Position numbers and translations under genes: made by a program. A stretch of DNA of 64,000 nt from Astropecten irregularis (Eukaryota > Echinodermata > Asteroidea > Paxillosida > Astropectinidae), in NCBI GenBank assembly GCA_963971285.1, contig OZ020254.1, positions 13,601,932 to 13,665,931 on the forward strand. Direction: 5' to 3'. Below the pieces are notes generated by a model. That model saw nothing but the letters and a program-made list of their open reading frames with translations. It was not told where the DNA came from and ran no database searches. Below, in pieces: positions 46,558 to 58,619 of the stretch. Positions within the stretch are counted from its first letter, which is position 1. The number at the start of each line of letters is the position of its first letter.

Positions 46558-47662
46558 GATAGTTGGTTGAATTGTTGTCTCGTTTGTACATTCATCACCC
46601 CAAACACGGCTGCTCTTCATTTGAGTCACATTTAAAAGTTGCAAAACATTTTGTTTCCTTAACAGAGTAATACATGTATAATGTGACCAAATTCAACTTC
46701 GTAGCAAACTTGCCATAGCTGTTCAAAATACATACCACCATGATTGTGTGTGTTGTGTTTATTGCATTCAACAATGAAACGTTGTGTACAAATTGTAGTT
46801 ACTGTATACGATTTTGCTTGCATTTGATGGCTCGCCATAGTTTCCGCCATCTTGGTTGGCAAAAACTCGGGCTGTGACGTAGCAAAAAAGAAAGGTCTAT
46901 AATTCTTTGTCAACGACTGGTCGACTCTGCTTAGTACCCGAGGAATATTTTGTGCAAGATCCATTTAATCCCCGTTTTGGTTATCCCATGTGTGAACAGT
47001 TTACGGCAATGCCGTTAGGTCCAATTTGTTATCCACAAACCAGGATAAACTCATGATTTTGAATAAACCATTGCATGTACATATCAGCAGTATTTGCTGC
47101 GTGCAGTCACATTTTTCATTGCCTTTTTTTCTTCCAGATTATGAGTTTTGTTTTCAGTTTGCAGACACAAACCAAGTTTCGAAGTAATCCATTAAAGGTT
47201 GAAAATCCAGTTTACATAAAGTTTAATACAGTTCCGCATATCTCAGTAGTGCCAAGTTGGTTGCGCTATAGGTTATTTCGGTTTTAGATGAAACTTAGAC
47301 GTAAATTAATGGAGATTGAGCATGCAAGTTATGAGGTCAATTGAACTTGAAAGCAAGACTAGTTGGTTTGTATGCATTAACTCCGTTATGAATAACGCGA
47401 GCAGGAAGTGTAAAATGTGCACGTGTACACATGCAAAGCGAATCCATTTTTGTTTTAGTTTCTTATTGATATTTTGTGTATTAATTTGTTGAGTCACATG
47501 AAACCATAGGAATATAATCATCATGATTATTGTTGATGCCTCCCATAAACAGGCTTGAGCAAGAAGCATCCCATAATTATTATCATGGTTGTTCGTTGTA
47601 CAAGGCCGGAAAAAACAAAAAAAATCTGAAATTTAATTCGAAGACTTCAAGAATACATTGAA
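46558..47662. other. intergenic, nothing coding recognised
   Basis: Holds the 45-bp block at 46856-46902 shared with 19136. A 101-codon minus frame at 46659-46964 lacks motifs. Confidence 0.4.
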
Positions 47663-47943
47663 CAGGGCTCAATTTCATGGAATCCGTTATATACCGTTAG
47701 CAAAAATTCTTCGCTAATACGGTAGCAGACTTTTTTTTTGTTACGTTAAGCGTATTTCACGGAAGAGTTTCCTTTTTGGTAACGGTAAGCTAGAATTTGT
47801 GCAGAATGCATATGACAGCGCGTGAGCAGAAAATGATCACGGTTACCCTTGAAATGCTTTGCTAACCGGGAGTCTTGCTTACGGATTCCATGAAATAGAT
47901 TTCAAGCGTAGCAGTGCCCGTAACGGATTCCATGAAATTGGGC
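47663..47943. mobile_element. ATTTCA-3 palindromic MITE
   Basis: Starts AGGGCTCAATTTCATGGAAT and ends GGATTCCATGAAATTGGGCC, with CCGTTA/TAACGG words throughout. An extra inner GGATTCCATGAAAT lies near 47883. Confidence 0.8.
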
Positions 47944-48076
47944 CCAGAACAAATCATGCTGTGCGCTGTTGACTGCTGAGGGCGCTATACCCCTAAAACA
48001 GGCTGTGCGCAGAGTACTCTGAATAATACTTTACACCGCCGGAACCCATGATGGACCATTATTCAGCAGTGTCAAG

Positions 48077-48424
48077 TAAAGGGCGTGTACAACGTTGGTA
48101 AAGATGACAAACAGCACTCACACTTCGTCTAATCCAGCAATGTACATGAAATAATACGCCCGTGAAAATTTGAGCTTAATCGGACATCTGAGTCAAGAGA
48201 AAATAACGAAAACCCGACTCAATTATTTTTTCTTATAAAAACATAAAGAAGGAGTTTTGATCTTGCAAAGATAAAACATGTTTTTGGTGTTTGGTTTTAC
48301 CGATAAATACACTATTTAAGGCACCATCTTCATACCCTGAAAGTTAGGCTATATACGTAAATCCGTGAGAACATTTCTTTTCTTTCTGTTTTGGTTTGAT
48401 ACCAATGTTGTACATGCCCTTTAA
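48077..48424 (-). mobile_element. TTAA-2 MITE, reverse copy
   Basis: Inverted TTAA-2 copy: GTTGGTAAAGATGACAAACA at the left, ACCAATGTTGTACATGCCCT then TTAA at the right. Confidence 0.7.
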
Positions 48425-48730
48425 ACAACTCAAAGTCAGGATTTCTTCAAGAAATAAATAGGCATAAAAGCATGTACTGAACCTCCATGTTCTGATAACC
48501 TGTCAATATCATGACCCAGAACATTGCATTATTATTTACAAATCCTACAATCAGCTACATCGGTGCATTGCAGCCTGATTCAATTCAACAGCGCCCCCTT
48601 TATTTCCATTTGAGCGGTGACAATCACCCAAACGACTGGAGTAATTTGCTGTAAGAGCGACCCCATGCGGCGTGCAGTGTCCATGATAAGTGCGCGAAAA
48701 AGGCGCGCAGGCACAGTTCGATTCATTAAT

Positions 48731-49029
48731 GGGGGTTTACGAAACGGAGGCTCAGGCTCGGCCGCTCGGGCTCAGACTCAGGCTCAGGCTCAGGCTCAAG
48801 CTCGGGCTCGGGCTCCGGCTCCGGCTCAGGCTCCATTTCGTGAATCCATTTTTGAATAATGGGTATCAAAATAGAGGCTTTTGGCTGCAGTTGGGAAGTA
48901 GATTCTCTAGTTTGAAAAGGAAAACAGAGCCTCAACTTCAATGAAAAACCACAACCTGTATTTTTAACATTTGGACGACAGAGCTGGAGCCTGAGTCTGC
49001 GCCTAAGCCTCCATTTCGTTAACCCCCAT
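48731..49029. mobile_element. GGCTCA-family MITE, full length
   Basis: Ends GGGGGTTTACGAAACGGAGG and CCATTTCGTTAACCCCC. The left arm has expanded to a (GGCTCA)n stretch of about 90 bp (48750-48835). The shared body AATAGAGGCTTTTGGCTG lies at 48870. Confidence 0.85.
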
Positions 49030-49192
49030 CATCAACCATAAGCCTACATTTTCCGAGCACAGTACTTGTCAAACGCATATCAAACACCTATCACATGAGA
49101 AAGACAGCAATGGATGAATATTAGAAATATTTTTCACATAGGCCTAATTACCAAGGAAGAAAAAATAATGCACGTTGTTCACGTTAGAGACG

Positions 49193-49529
49193 GCTAAAGG
49201 AACTTGATAGAACAGCTTCGGTCTGGTCATGATTTGATTTGTCATGGAATAAAATATTCAGCTCAATTGATCATTGGAAACAGTAGAAAACATCGAAAAA
49301 CGTTGCAATAATTTTACGTGAAATTGTGAGATAAACTTCGTGAGGTCGATCTCGAAGATTAAGATTGTTTTAGGTATTTCGTTTAACTCATTTCTGGATA
49401 AAAACAGCATTTCGTGCGGAAAGAATGGTATGTTTGTACCAGGTCCATCTTTATACCCTGTACATTATACGTAAATCTTTGAATATTTTTGTTTTTGTTT
49501 TCAACCAAAATGATGATAGTACCTTTTAA
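49193..49529 (-). mobile_element. TTAA-4 MITE, reverse copy
   Basis: Contains GATAGAACAGCTTCGG, CATGGAATAAAATATTCAGC and an end GATGATAGTACCTTTTAA. Confidence 0.65.
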
Positions 49530-49544
49530 TTGTCAATGCTGTTC

Positions 49545-50037
49545 AGGGGACGATTTCACAAACACTCAGATTAAGCTTAGAGGGATGATACAGAATTGGT
49601 AAGACAAAATATACTTCAAGATCACAGATTCACATAAAACGTACACAGTATAATGGTGATGATAGGAGAAAACATCCCATGAAATGTTTTTGTCTGAAAT
49701 GCCATATTCGTTGAGAAATACATTTTCCGATTGGAATAAATCGCTTCGAAGCGTTTTATTATGAACGCATAATATCGTTGAAATGTGTAAACGGGTTTCA
49801 CTATTTTCTCGTGACCCAGATGGCTGATTGACCTCAAACTTCTACAGGTTTGTCAGTTAAGGTATATGATGGATTACATTATGTGCTTTCACTGTCAGCA
49901 ACGGTTTTGTCGCAAAAACCAGTTTTGTATCATCCCTTTAAGATAGTGATTTGTATTGCGATATCACACTTTGCATAGCATTTAAGATTGATTCACACTT
50001 AATATCAATCTAAGTGCTTTGTGAAATTGGGCTCCAG
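49545..50037. mobile_element. ATTTCA-4 MITE split by a TTAA-3 insertion
   Basis: The left arm GGGGACGATTTCACAAA (CACTCAGATTAAGC) and right arm GCTTTGTGAAATTGGGCTCC are inverted ends. The TTAA-3 element at 49571-49941 sits in the left arm. Confidence 0.7.
49571..49941 (+). mobile_element. TTAA-3 MITE, direct copy, nested
   Basis: GGATGATACAGAATTGGTAA at the left, ACCAGTTTTGTATCATCCC then TTTAA at the right. CGCTTCGAAGCG inside, as at 41473. Confidence 0.8.
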
Positions 50038-50345
50038 GCTTTCTTACGACCAGTCCACGAGCGACGTTCCTTCTGTTTTATATGGAAAAACTAAAATAAT
50101 GTAGGAACTGCGCAAAACGAAAGCTGTATGAAAAGTGTTTGTCGCCCCCTATCGGCTGTTAGGCGATTTGTGTTGATTTTCCAAACAAAGCAAAAGCTCC
50201 TCAAGACAACAATCCTTGTCTTGGAAAAAAGAAATGATCTTGTTTATAGGAGTTCACAAGCGAGCTGAAACATTTGGGGATGACTTAATCTTCATTCAAT
50301 GTGGTCAATATTGTGCACAAATAATATGAGCAATCCATGTTTGAA
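50038..50345. other. short intergenic interval
   Basis: Nothing recognised. Confidence 0.4.
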
Positions 50346-50708
50346 GCAGTCGCGGTTCTGGGGGGGGGGGGGGGGGGCTAGGGGGGCTTAGGCCCCCCCA
50401 AAAATTTGTCTAGGCCCCGCTCCCCCCAAACAAATATGCAATTGAATAAGTTTTTATTGAAAATACTGGATTTTTTCAGTTATTAAGCGCCAATAACATT
50501 TAAAAAAAACCGCGTTGTGTATAGGCTATAATAAGTGCATGTTTTTCGACCCCTTATAAGACATAGCAGAAACGAGTGTTAGAAGAACCCAAAATATTGG
50601 GTCTTCTAGCCCCCCCCCCCCCCCCAACCCCCTCCCCCCCAAAAAAAAAAATAAAAAAAATATTGGCTCTTCTAGCCCCCAAAAATTGGCTCTAGAACCG
50701 CGCCTGGT
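50346..50708. mobile_element. CGCGGTTCT foldback with G- and C-runs
   Basis: The left end TCGCGGTTCTGG is matched by CTAGAACCGCGCC. G-run at 50359-50378; C-runs at 50611-50625 and around 50640. Internal TTCTAGCCCCC words are repeated. Confidence 0.65.
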
Positions 50709-51909
50709 TTGAAGAACTTGCAGTTTTGATCAAACCGTGTCGATTAAACCCCTTAATTGTATTGTGCGGGCCAAGGAGCAGGGATTCAACATTTTGCACA
50801 AATCTGAATCAGAGTTTTGGCAATGTTTAGCTCCGTGTCTCCAAACCGCATACAGCGAGGCAAGATGACTGCCATTACAATAAAGGCTGAACCACCCCAT
50901 TAAGTTTAGATCGACCATAAGTCAGCCCCCGTCTTCAAACAAAAAATATCCAAAGGTCCCTTTATTGAAATAGATAGATCCCTCGGTCATTTATTGTTTA
51001 CATAATCCAGCCTGGACAGTTTTCAAATTTAAACTTGGTGAATATTTATCGCTTGTATTACCCAAATGACTATAGTAACTCGAAGCGCCGCCTCATCTGG
51101 TAAAGCTTCATATTAATCTAGTGCATCATTAATATTTTTGGCGGGAATATAATGTAAGGTGGGTCTAAGCGAGCCCCAACAAGACTCCGAAGGCCTGCGT
51201 GCATTTAACGTTGAGTATGATGAATCACGGCTACTTTCTGCAAACGTTTAGGGTATTTTATTGGCCATCAACACGACTGCGAAATGAGCCAATAAAACCT
51301 CGCCTCCCGGCTGACTTTAGAGTGGAGGGAAATGGCGCTCTTCCGCTGCGCCACCCATACGACTCCGGCGTCACTGTAAGTTTTGGGGCTTTTGTTGTTT
51401 TTTTGTTTCTCTCTCTTGTTTTTTTTTTTTTACCGTGGACAGATTAAGCTGCACCATTCAGTTTCCCGCCAAATTTACAGCCATTTCCCGCGCGATTGAA
51501 CTCGCGCTTTTGGGGCTGAACCAGCGACGACAGTCGAGCGGAGCGGAAAATATAACTGCCCCATTATGGCATTGTGTTGATAAAGGACGATAGACTATGC
51601 AGTCATATTATGATCCGGGGTATCACATTAAGACAGGATACGATGATGTGATGTGATGTGATGTGTGTGTGTATTATAAGCCTACATTAGAATCGAGAGC
51701 AGCTGGATTTACATTTTCATGTTTTGTTTTCCACTGCCCAGGCTTGTAATTTCCTGGTTATTATCAGCAAGTCATATAAAGACTCAACACGCGCCCGTAT
51801 GTCACCCACCCCCACCCCTACCCCCACCCCACCTGATTACAAATTCAGTTGTTAATAGCTAGGACCAAGTCCTGAATGCTCCAAGTGTTCAAACCGGAGA
51901 GAATAGACC
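50709..51909. other. repeat-poor block, candidate regulatory DNA
   Basis: About 1.2 kb without recognised elements. TTATTGTTTACATAAT at 50993-51008 contains a forkhead consensus. The 51130-51400 part is GC-richer and ends in a donor-like CACT/GTAAGT (51373-51378), so a short exon is conceivable. A (GATGT)n-like run lies at 51640-51670. Confidence 0.35.
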
Positions 51910-52068
51910 TTATGGTGCATCCATCGTGTCACCTTCCTTGTAAATCTATAGGAAAATATAACACACATTCTAAAAAGAAAACGAGTACCAGACTATTTTG
52001 AATCCAAGCCTCGGTTTGATTGCATTGCTTCGAATGTAGGATGGATGCACCGTGAATAAGACCTATCT
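51910..52068. mobile_element. GCATCCATC palindromic MITE
   Basis: Ends CTTATGGTGCATCCATC and GATGGATGCACCGTGAATAAG are inverted. Same body as 22905-23075. Confidence 0.75.
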
Positions 52069-52218
52069 GTCCTTATTTTGGTTACCCAATAAGTTAATAT
52101 CGCTCAGAGATTCACGATACTAATCGTAGTTTCTAAGACAGGCAATCGATATTTGCAAAACGCAACTGAAGAACTCTAAAAACAAAATGCGAGTCATCTT
52201 AAATATTCCAAGAACTTA

Positions 52219-52347
52219 GGGCCTGTTTGTTTAAGTTAAGGCAAAGGATTCAATACTTAGGGATCCACGTCCTATGCAGGGTATGCTAAAATGGGATCCG
52301 GATCCGCAGAATCAGTGATCCTTTGCATTAAACAAACAGGCCCTTAG
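52219..52347. mobile_element. GGGCCTGTTTGTTT palindromic MITE
   Basis: Ends AGGGCCTGTTTGTTTAAG and TTAAACAAACAGGCCCTT, with ATGGGATCCGGATCC inside. Confidence 0.8.
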
Positions 52348-52582
52348 TCAGTGAGAAGTCGAATATCTTTCATTATCACTAAGCGAGACTCTTCAACGAT
52401 CTCCAACAGAAAAGTAATGCCCAAGGCTTCAGCCATCTGACTCTAAATGACCCAAATTGTCGATATCACCATGGAGGAAAAGCTTTTCTTCATAATATTA
52501 AATATCACCAAGGGGCAGCCGCCGCCTACGGCCACACTGTGACCGAACTATACATTGAAAAGTTTAGACCTCAAAGATAGTA

Positions 52583-52714
52583 AAGGGCCTGTTTGTTTCA
52601 CGCGCGATAATGACGAGATCACGGATCCTGCTAATCCGGATCCCATTTTAGCGTATCCTGCATGGGACATAGATCTGTAGGATCCCTGATGTCGTGCCGA
52701 AACCAACACAGGCC
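52583..52714. mobile_element. GGGCCTGTTTGTTT palindromic MITE
   Basis: Left end AAAGGGCCTGTTTGTTTCAC. The right end CGAAACCAACACAGGCC shares its last bases with the next element. Confidence 0.7.
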
Positions 52715-52930
52715 AATTGCATGAAGCTGCTAAGCACAAATATTTGCTTAGCACAAACATGTCTTACCCAATATAACAATGTTATAAATTTCATTTGAAA
52801 TCCATGATTAGTAAACAACAGCCAAAGAACAATCACAAGCGATACACAACACATGGAAATGTGGTTAATTGTTAACCATGTCATGATGCCTAGCAATTTT
52901 TGGTGCTAAGCAGCTCCATGAAATTGGCCC
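52711..52930. mobile_element. ATTTCA-2 palindromic MITE
   Basis: GGCCAATTGCATGAAGCTGC at the left, GCAGCTCCATGAAATTGGCC at the right, with TGCTTAGCACAAA inside. Confidence 0.7.
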
Positions 52931-53884
52931 AAGGCCCTAGGGTGTAGGTCAAAGAAAGATCTCCAGAAGTGCAGAGGGTTATGGGAATACTAGCATCGCA
53001 TTGAATCTTCGAGAAGAAACCCCCACTCGCCCCAATATAATGCGTGCAGCTGCATGATACGGAAGGGCTTCCAAAATCTTCACAAGCGGACAAGACGTTT
53101 TCCAACCATCAGAGGTCCAGAATAATAGTGGTCAAATATTCAAATACCATAGATCTTTCCAACAGTAGTCCAGATGGGAGCGGCCATATCTGGAGATAGG
53201 CCCTATAACATTATTATTCGTCAGCGACACCACGAGAAGAAGTGACACCCGATGTAATGTGTGCATTTTTTCGATGTTCGTTTTATTAATGATTTATTTT
53301 GGACTATTTGTGTGTATCAATTAGGCCTATGCATATATACCAATTCACATGATTTATACCTAAACTTGGCTTACTAGACTAATTTTTGGCAAGCGTCACT
53401 GTTCGAGATTCCCCCGATATTCGGTTTCACGAACTGACACGCACCTCAGTGTCACTTCGTGAAACTGAAAATTAAAGTTTACATATTAATTGTTCGTTTT
53501 CACAAAATTAATTACATGTTCTATAGGCTTAGGCCTAATTAATAACTGTGAACAACTTAGCCTATGTCGACTATAGGTCTACAATAAATTGATGTAATAT
53601 GTAGAGGGAATAGGTCGTTATAATTATTCAAGTTTTATTTAAAAAATAAGACGGCAATATCTCAAAATATAAAATAGTTTGGTGAATACTTCGTGGTGTT
53701 GGTGACGGAAGAAAGTTGCCAATTCTAGCTGGTCAACGCCCTACGCATAATACTCCATATACACCACTCTTGTAATTATTCAGGGAGGGAATCGATTCAA
53801 AATGATGTCAAGCTGGTAAGCTTATTGAAATGGAGATCGTGTTTGCAGGAAGGTTTCCATTGGTCGGTGAATTACACTGTTATA
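52931..53884. other. intergenic, no element recognised
   Basis: Mostly AT-rich single-copy DNA. The inverted words CACTTCGTGAAACTGA and CGGTTTCACGAACTGACA lie near 53420-53470. Confidence 0.4.
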
Positions 53885-53885
53885 T

Positions 53886-54001
53886 TGGGTGCATTCGTTT
53901 AGCTCACACGGGTCAGCCCTTACCGGGAATGGTCGTGCTATACTGCACACAACAAACGAGAGACTGGTGTCGACCCGGGGAGCTTAACGAATGCACCCGA
54001 T
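53886..54001. mobile_element. GGGTGCATTCGTTTAGC short palindromic MITE
   Basis: Ends GGGTGCATTCGTTTAGCTC and GAGCTTAACGAATGCACCC are inverted; related to 41856-41990. Confidence 0.8.
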
Positions 54002-54059
54002 GATTACTACACGGTGAAAGTAAATTCAAATTTGTGAACGCGGACGTAAGGCGACCATA

Positions 54060-54558
54060 ATAGGGGGTTTTCGATTGACGCGTTCACATAGTGGACTGCG
54101 ACGTGATGACGTCATTTTTACAATCTGCGCAAGCGCCACGTCCACTGGCACGGCCACTGGCAGAATCTAGGACGCGTCCACAGCCCTTTTGCCGTTCACC
54201 TCAATGGAGAACGCGTGACCACGTTCACATTCACAGACATTGAAGGAGCGCCATTGTCCAACATGGAAACAACTTCAAACTACAACATAAATTCATCATC
54301 ATCCAACACGTCGTCAAAATAATACAAAACAAGAGCTTCACGTAGTCGGTGGAGGTTTACCATGACACTTAATCAATCGGTCAAGATGGCGCACGTTATG
54401 AATATTTATTGCAAAGACATCACGTGACGTCTTGACGTGCGTCGACTGTTAACGAAACGCCTCCAAAATGAGGTGAACGCGGGGTGTTGACTAATTGAGT
54501 GAACGTCCGTTGAGGACGTGAACGGCGTCCTCGTCGACACAATCGAATACCCCTTAAT
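54060..54558. mobile_element. GGGGTTTTCGATTG foldback
   Basis: The left end AGGGGGTTTTCGATTGACGC is matched by CAATCGAATACCCCTTA. The inner part has GAACG/CGTTC-ACGTC words and TGACGTCA at 54107-54114. About 500 bp, non-coding. Confidence 0.7.
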
Positions 54559-54589
54559 AATAACGCACACCGCAGCATCCAGTTCTTCA

Positions 54590-54829
54590 GTTGCCTGATG
54601 AAGGCTAGCAGTTCCAGCAGCCGAAAACATCGCTACCAGCAACACGACATCGCGTGACTTTGATCAAATTCAAATTGATGCAAGTAATAAACTGCTGCAA
54701 ACTGCCCATCAGCCAAAATAATGACCTGGAATTTATAAAATGCTTAGAGTTAGGAGGGCCTGACTCGTTTCGCTTCGACAAAGATTCTGCTAGGATCGAA
54801 ACGCGTCAGGCCCTCCTATCTCCAAGTAA
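54590..54829 (+). mobile_element. hairpin-GAAA retroelement-like remnant
   Basis: CTGATGA (54595-54601), the possible hairpin GGCT-AGCC and GAAA (54623-54626) are followed by the AGTAATAAACTGCTGCAAAC block and a palindrome ending GGATCGAAACGCGTCAGGCC. The CTGATGA-stem-GAAA order resembles a hammerhead core such as those known in Penelope-like elements; similarity only, not proven. Confidence 0.4.
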
Positions 54830-55975
54830 ATTCAAATTGCTTAAAATGTCACTATGTTAAAACATTTTGGGGAAAGATGTTTAGAGCAACGGTATAACTG
54901 CTTGGAAATTGTCAAGCATGTTGATTGTGCTGTCAAAAAGATGTCCTCACACCAAAGATAGAAATTCAACCATAGCGGTCAAACACCCCTGTGGCTACTT
55001 CAGACCTCAATACGGTGATTGTAACACAATTCGGTTGATTTTCACTGACTTGATGCTATATACCAAATCCACAACATCCCTTTATTATCAACGGCTCCTT
55101 GCCCCTGTGGAAACAATGGTTCAATTACAACATGTCCTTCTGTAGAAATGTCACGTTATAAGAGATGACGTTGACTTTCTTCCTGTGGGGTACTCAGTCA
55201 GATAGCTTACGGGAGATGCCTTATTAAAACCCTGAAATCAGGACACGTAAGAATAAGAAGTAGGAGGAGGATTTTAGCTTCGATCTTGCTCTTTGCGGTT
55301 TGGTATTTCCATCTAACTCTGTCCCTCAGTCGCTCCTAAATTGGATCATACGGTTGTTTCATCATTATATTTTGTGTGCTTGAATGCGTGGGGCCTGTTT
55401 CCTTCCATTTGTATGCCGCAATTAGTCCAGCCGGCTACGGGTATTACACCAATTAACAACAATTTGCGGGATGATTATTAAAGCCAAGCGCCGTTCAGCC
55501 TGCGTGTATCCATTACCACTTGAGGCTCTGGGGACCGTCTTTATTAAAAATCTTCGTGGACGGTTTTCCCTTCTTGTTTTTCTTCCTTCTTAGGATCGGG
55601 GTAGTAGTCTGTCGTTTGGACGGGGGTTTGCAGGGAGGCTGGAGCACAGTGCGATAGGGGCATGTGGAACCAAGTCTGTATGCGGACAGACGGAGGACTC
55701 TGATGGAGCCGTGTGGGCCTCGGAGAATTGGTGGGGACAATGCCGCCCCAGCCCGGCTGGAGCCGGCCTGGTATTAAGGCAGCCTCCTCGCAAATGTCTT
55801 TCAATCTTTCTCGATGCACTGTTTTAGTATTCATGGCAGGACGGTAATTCCCAGAATTTATTTTCTAATTATCTTGTTTTGTCCACTTTCAAATTATTTC
55901 CCCCAGTTGTGTATAGGCCTAAGGGGTAAATCACGGCTCGGCAAGTCCATTTTGTTGTTTTTGTCTTGGTATAAC
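54830..55975. other. repeat-free block, candidate cis-regulatory DNA
   Basis: No MITE is present. The part at 55420-55520 is dense in homeodomain-like TAAT/ATTA words (CGCAATTAGTCC, CACCAATTAAC, GATTATTAAAG) and holds AACAATTTG, a SOX-like word. The GC-rich part at 55600-55800 gives several short open frames but no recognised exon. Confidence 0.35.
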
Positions 55976-56336
55976 TTAAAGGTAATATCATACTTCGGTT
56001 TTTATCAAAGAAAAACAGATTCATGGGCAAAACTATCAAGACAGATACAGCAACAGTCATCTGTTAAAATTTCAGTCCCATACGGTGCCCACTTTTTGAG
56101 AAAACAGTGGAAAACAGCCAGACTATTTCTTAAGTTTTTTCTCTTTTATTTTTGATCTTTTAAAAGATCAAAAAGATTTTCGGTCGTTGTTTAACTAATT
56201 TCTGGATAAATACACAATTTCAGGCGGAAACATTTTAACGGTAGGTTCTAGCATCATCTTCATACCCTGTAAGTTATACATAAATCTGCGAACATTTCTG
56301 TTTTGGTCTCTTACCAAAGTATGATACTACCTTTAA
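55976..56336 (-). mobile_element. TTAA-1 MITE, reverse copy
   Basis: Full-length inverted copy bounded by TTAAAGGTAATATCATACTT and AAGTATGATACTACCTTTAA. Confidence 0.85.
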
Positions 56337-57044
56337 GCTTTGCCAATCTTGATCTTGTTCCTGCTTTGTTCTCTGTTGAAGTTCACTTCTGAGTATAACC
56401 TTGGACATTATTGTAAACAGACATTATTGTAAACAAGACATAATAACTCAACAAATCTATTCCTGAATATTAACTGCCATTCCTGTTTTTATCCAATTTC
56501 GAGGTGACTTTAATCACTATCAAAATCCTCCAGACGTCAAAATGACGCTGCAGCCCAGGGGACAGTGCAAATAAAAGAGGAAATGGCACAAATGCAAAAC
56601 AAGTCAACAAAATGATTAGGGAGAGTAATTTATTGACATCGACAATGAGCATTAATCGTTATTTATTATGGACCGGTTGAGTATTAGTGTCGTGGCGTTA
56701 AAAATACACAAGTGGTGTTAAATGCATTGGTTTCTGCATTTTCTTAATTAATCCCTATTTCAAGTCTTCGCATCATTACGTCTCTATAACTGTTTTGTTT
56801 TTTTGATACACCCCGGTCTTTTCAGGAAGAAAGGTTTATTGGTAATGTAATGACTGACTAGGACGGTTAAGTAATACGGAATTTATGTGACATGAGACTT
56901 AGTGAATGAGTAAGAAGTCGCCATAGGGCTCATTAGTCTGTCATGACTGCTTGAAGATGTGATTTGGCTGAATTATCACCCTCATGATCTGCAGAATTGA
57001 GTCAGGCGTCTGTCGGGACGGCATCTTTACAACGAGTCCTTATT

Positions 57045-57077
<33 letters not shown>

Positions 57078-57112
57078 CTCCAGCCGTAACATCTCAATTA
57101 GAATTGAGTTCT
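56337..57112. other. repeat-free block, candidate cis-regulatory DNA; (GATA)n at its end
   Basis: Contains ATGCAAAACAAG (56590-56601, octamer-like), GCATTAATCG (56649-56658) and TTAATTAATCCC (56744-56755). A GATA microsatellite lies at 57045-57075. No gene was recognised. Confidence 0.35.
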
Positions 57113-57481
57113 TTAAAGGTATAAGTTTCATACTTTGGTAGCCTACCGAAAAAGAAATGTTCACAGATTTACGTATAACTTACAGGGTATGAAGATGGTG
57201 ATGGTAGAAACATATACCGTTAAAATCTGTCGGCCTGAAATGCCGTATTTATCCAGAAAACAGTAAAACCAGTGACCACAATTATTTTTGATCTTTTAAA
57301 GATAGAAAATAAAATAGAAAATACTTAAGAAATACTGCGGCCGTTTTTCACTGTTTTCGCGAAAAAGTGGTCACCTATGGGACCGAAATTTCACAGATGA
57401 CTGTTACTGTGTCTGTCTTGATATTTTTGCCCATAAATCTGTACTTCTGTGACAAAAACCAAAGTATGATGCTACCTTTAA
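57113..57481 (+). mobile_element. TTAA-1 MITE, direct copy
   Basis: Bounded by TTAAAGGTATAAGTTTCATA and GTATGATGCTACCTTTAA. It shares its right TTAA with the next element. Confidence 0.8.
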
Positions 57482-57927
57482 AGGTATACTATCATAAACT
57501 TTGGTAGGATACTCAAACAGACATCTGAAATGTACGTATTTCTCAGGCACTACATTCTGGTATAAAGATAGACCTGGTACAAACATATACCGTTAAGGTT
57601 TTTCTGCCTGAAATGCTGCATTTGTCCAGAAATGAGCTAAAACAAAATACCGAATTGCCGTACAGTTTCGATCTCCGAGGTCCAACCCCACAATTACAAT
57701 TACCTCTAAAAAAAAACCTCACAATTACAACAAATAGGCATAATTATATATACCTAGCTTATTATTTTGCATAGCAATTGCAACGGTTTTTAGTCGTTTT
57801 CTACTGTTTCCAACGAATAATTGAGCTGAAAATTTCACAGGTTTGTTTTTATTCCATGACAAATCAAATCAAGAACCGAGACCGCAGCTGTTCTATCAAC
57901 TTTACCGAAGCAGGATACTACCTCTGA
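57478..57927 (+). mobile_element. TTAA-4 MITE, direct copy
   Basis: Starts TTAAAGGTATACTATCATAA. The right part has TTGAGCTGAAAATTTCACAG and GCAGCTGTTCTATCAACTTT. Confidence 0.65.
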
Positions 57928-58277
57928 ATTTTAGTGTTGTAAGTGTTATGCCACTTATTTTCAAGTCTGTGGCATAAACGGTAAACACACAACACGGAAT
58001 TCTAAGCCGTATATTTTAAAAATGTGATGCGTAAAAAATTCCCCTGATCCACGGCGTATGGAGCCTACATTTTACGAATTTCCTATCAAGATGCAAGCGT
58101 TATTGAAGGATTGGAATTTAGCCGCCGAAGCTGATCTACAATCGGGTGGTTTACATGCAATTAGGGTTTAACGGAATCAAGCTGGTAAACCGTTTCTCCT
58201 TCTTTCGGCTTTTAACTCAAGTTGACATTCAAACTCCGCATTGAGATTCCGTTTTCAATATTCATGCTTTTAATATC
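57928..58277. other. short intergenic interval
   Basis: AT-rich, nothing recognised. Confidence 0.4.
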
Positions 58278-58619
58278 ATATTTAATATCATACTTTGGTT
58301 TCATTGTCATAAAGAAATACAGATTCATGGGCAAAAATATTAAGGAAGATACAATAACAGTCGTCAGTGAAAATTTCAGTCCCATACGGTGCCCACTTTT
58401 TGAGAAAACAGTGAAAACAGCCACAGTTTTTCAAGTCTTTTCTCTTTTATTTTTGATCTTTTAAAATATCAAAAAGATTTTCGGTCGTTGTTTTACTAAT
58501 TTCTGGTTAAACACACCATTTCAGGCAGAACAAAATTTAACGGTATGTTTCTACCACCACCATCTTCATACCCTTTAAGTTTTCTGTTTCGGTTTGTTAC
58601 CAAAGTATGATACCTTTAA
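58278..58619 (-). mobile_element. TTAA-1 MITE, reverse copy
   Basis: Left end TTTAATATCATACTTTGGTT, right end ACCAAAGTATGATACCTTTA. It shares the TTAA at 58616-58619 with the next element. Confidence 0.8.
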
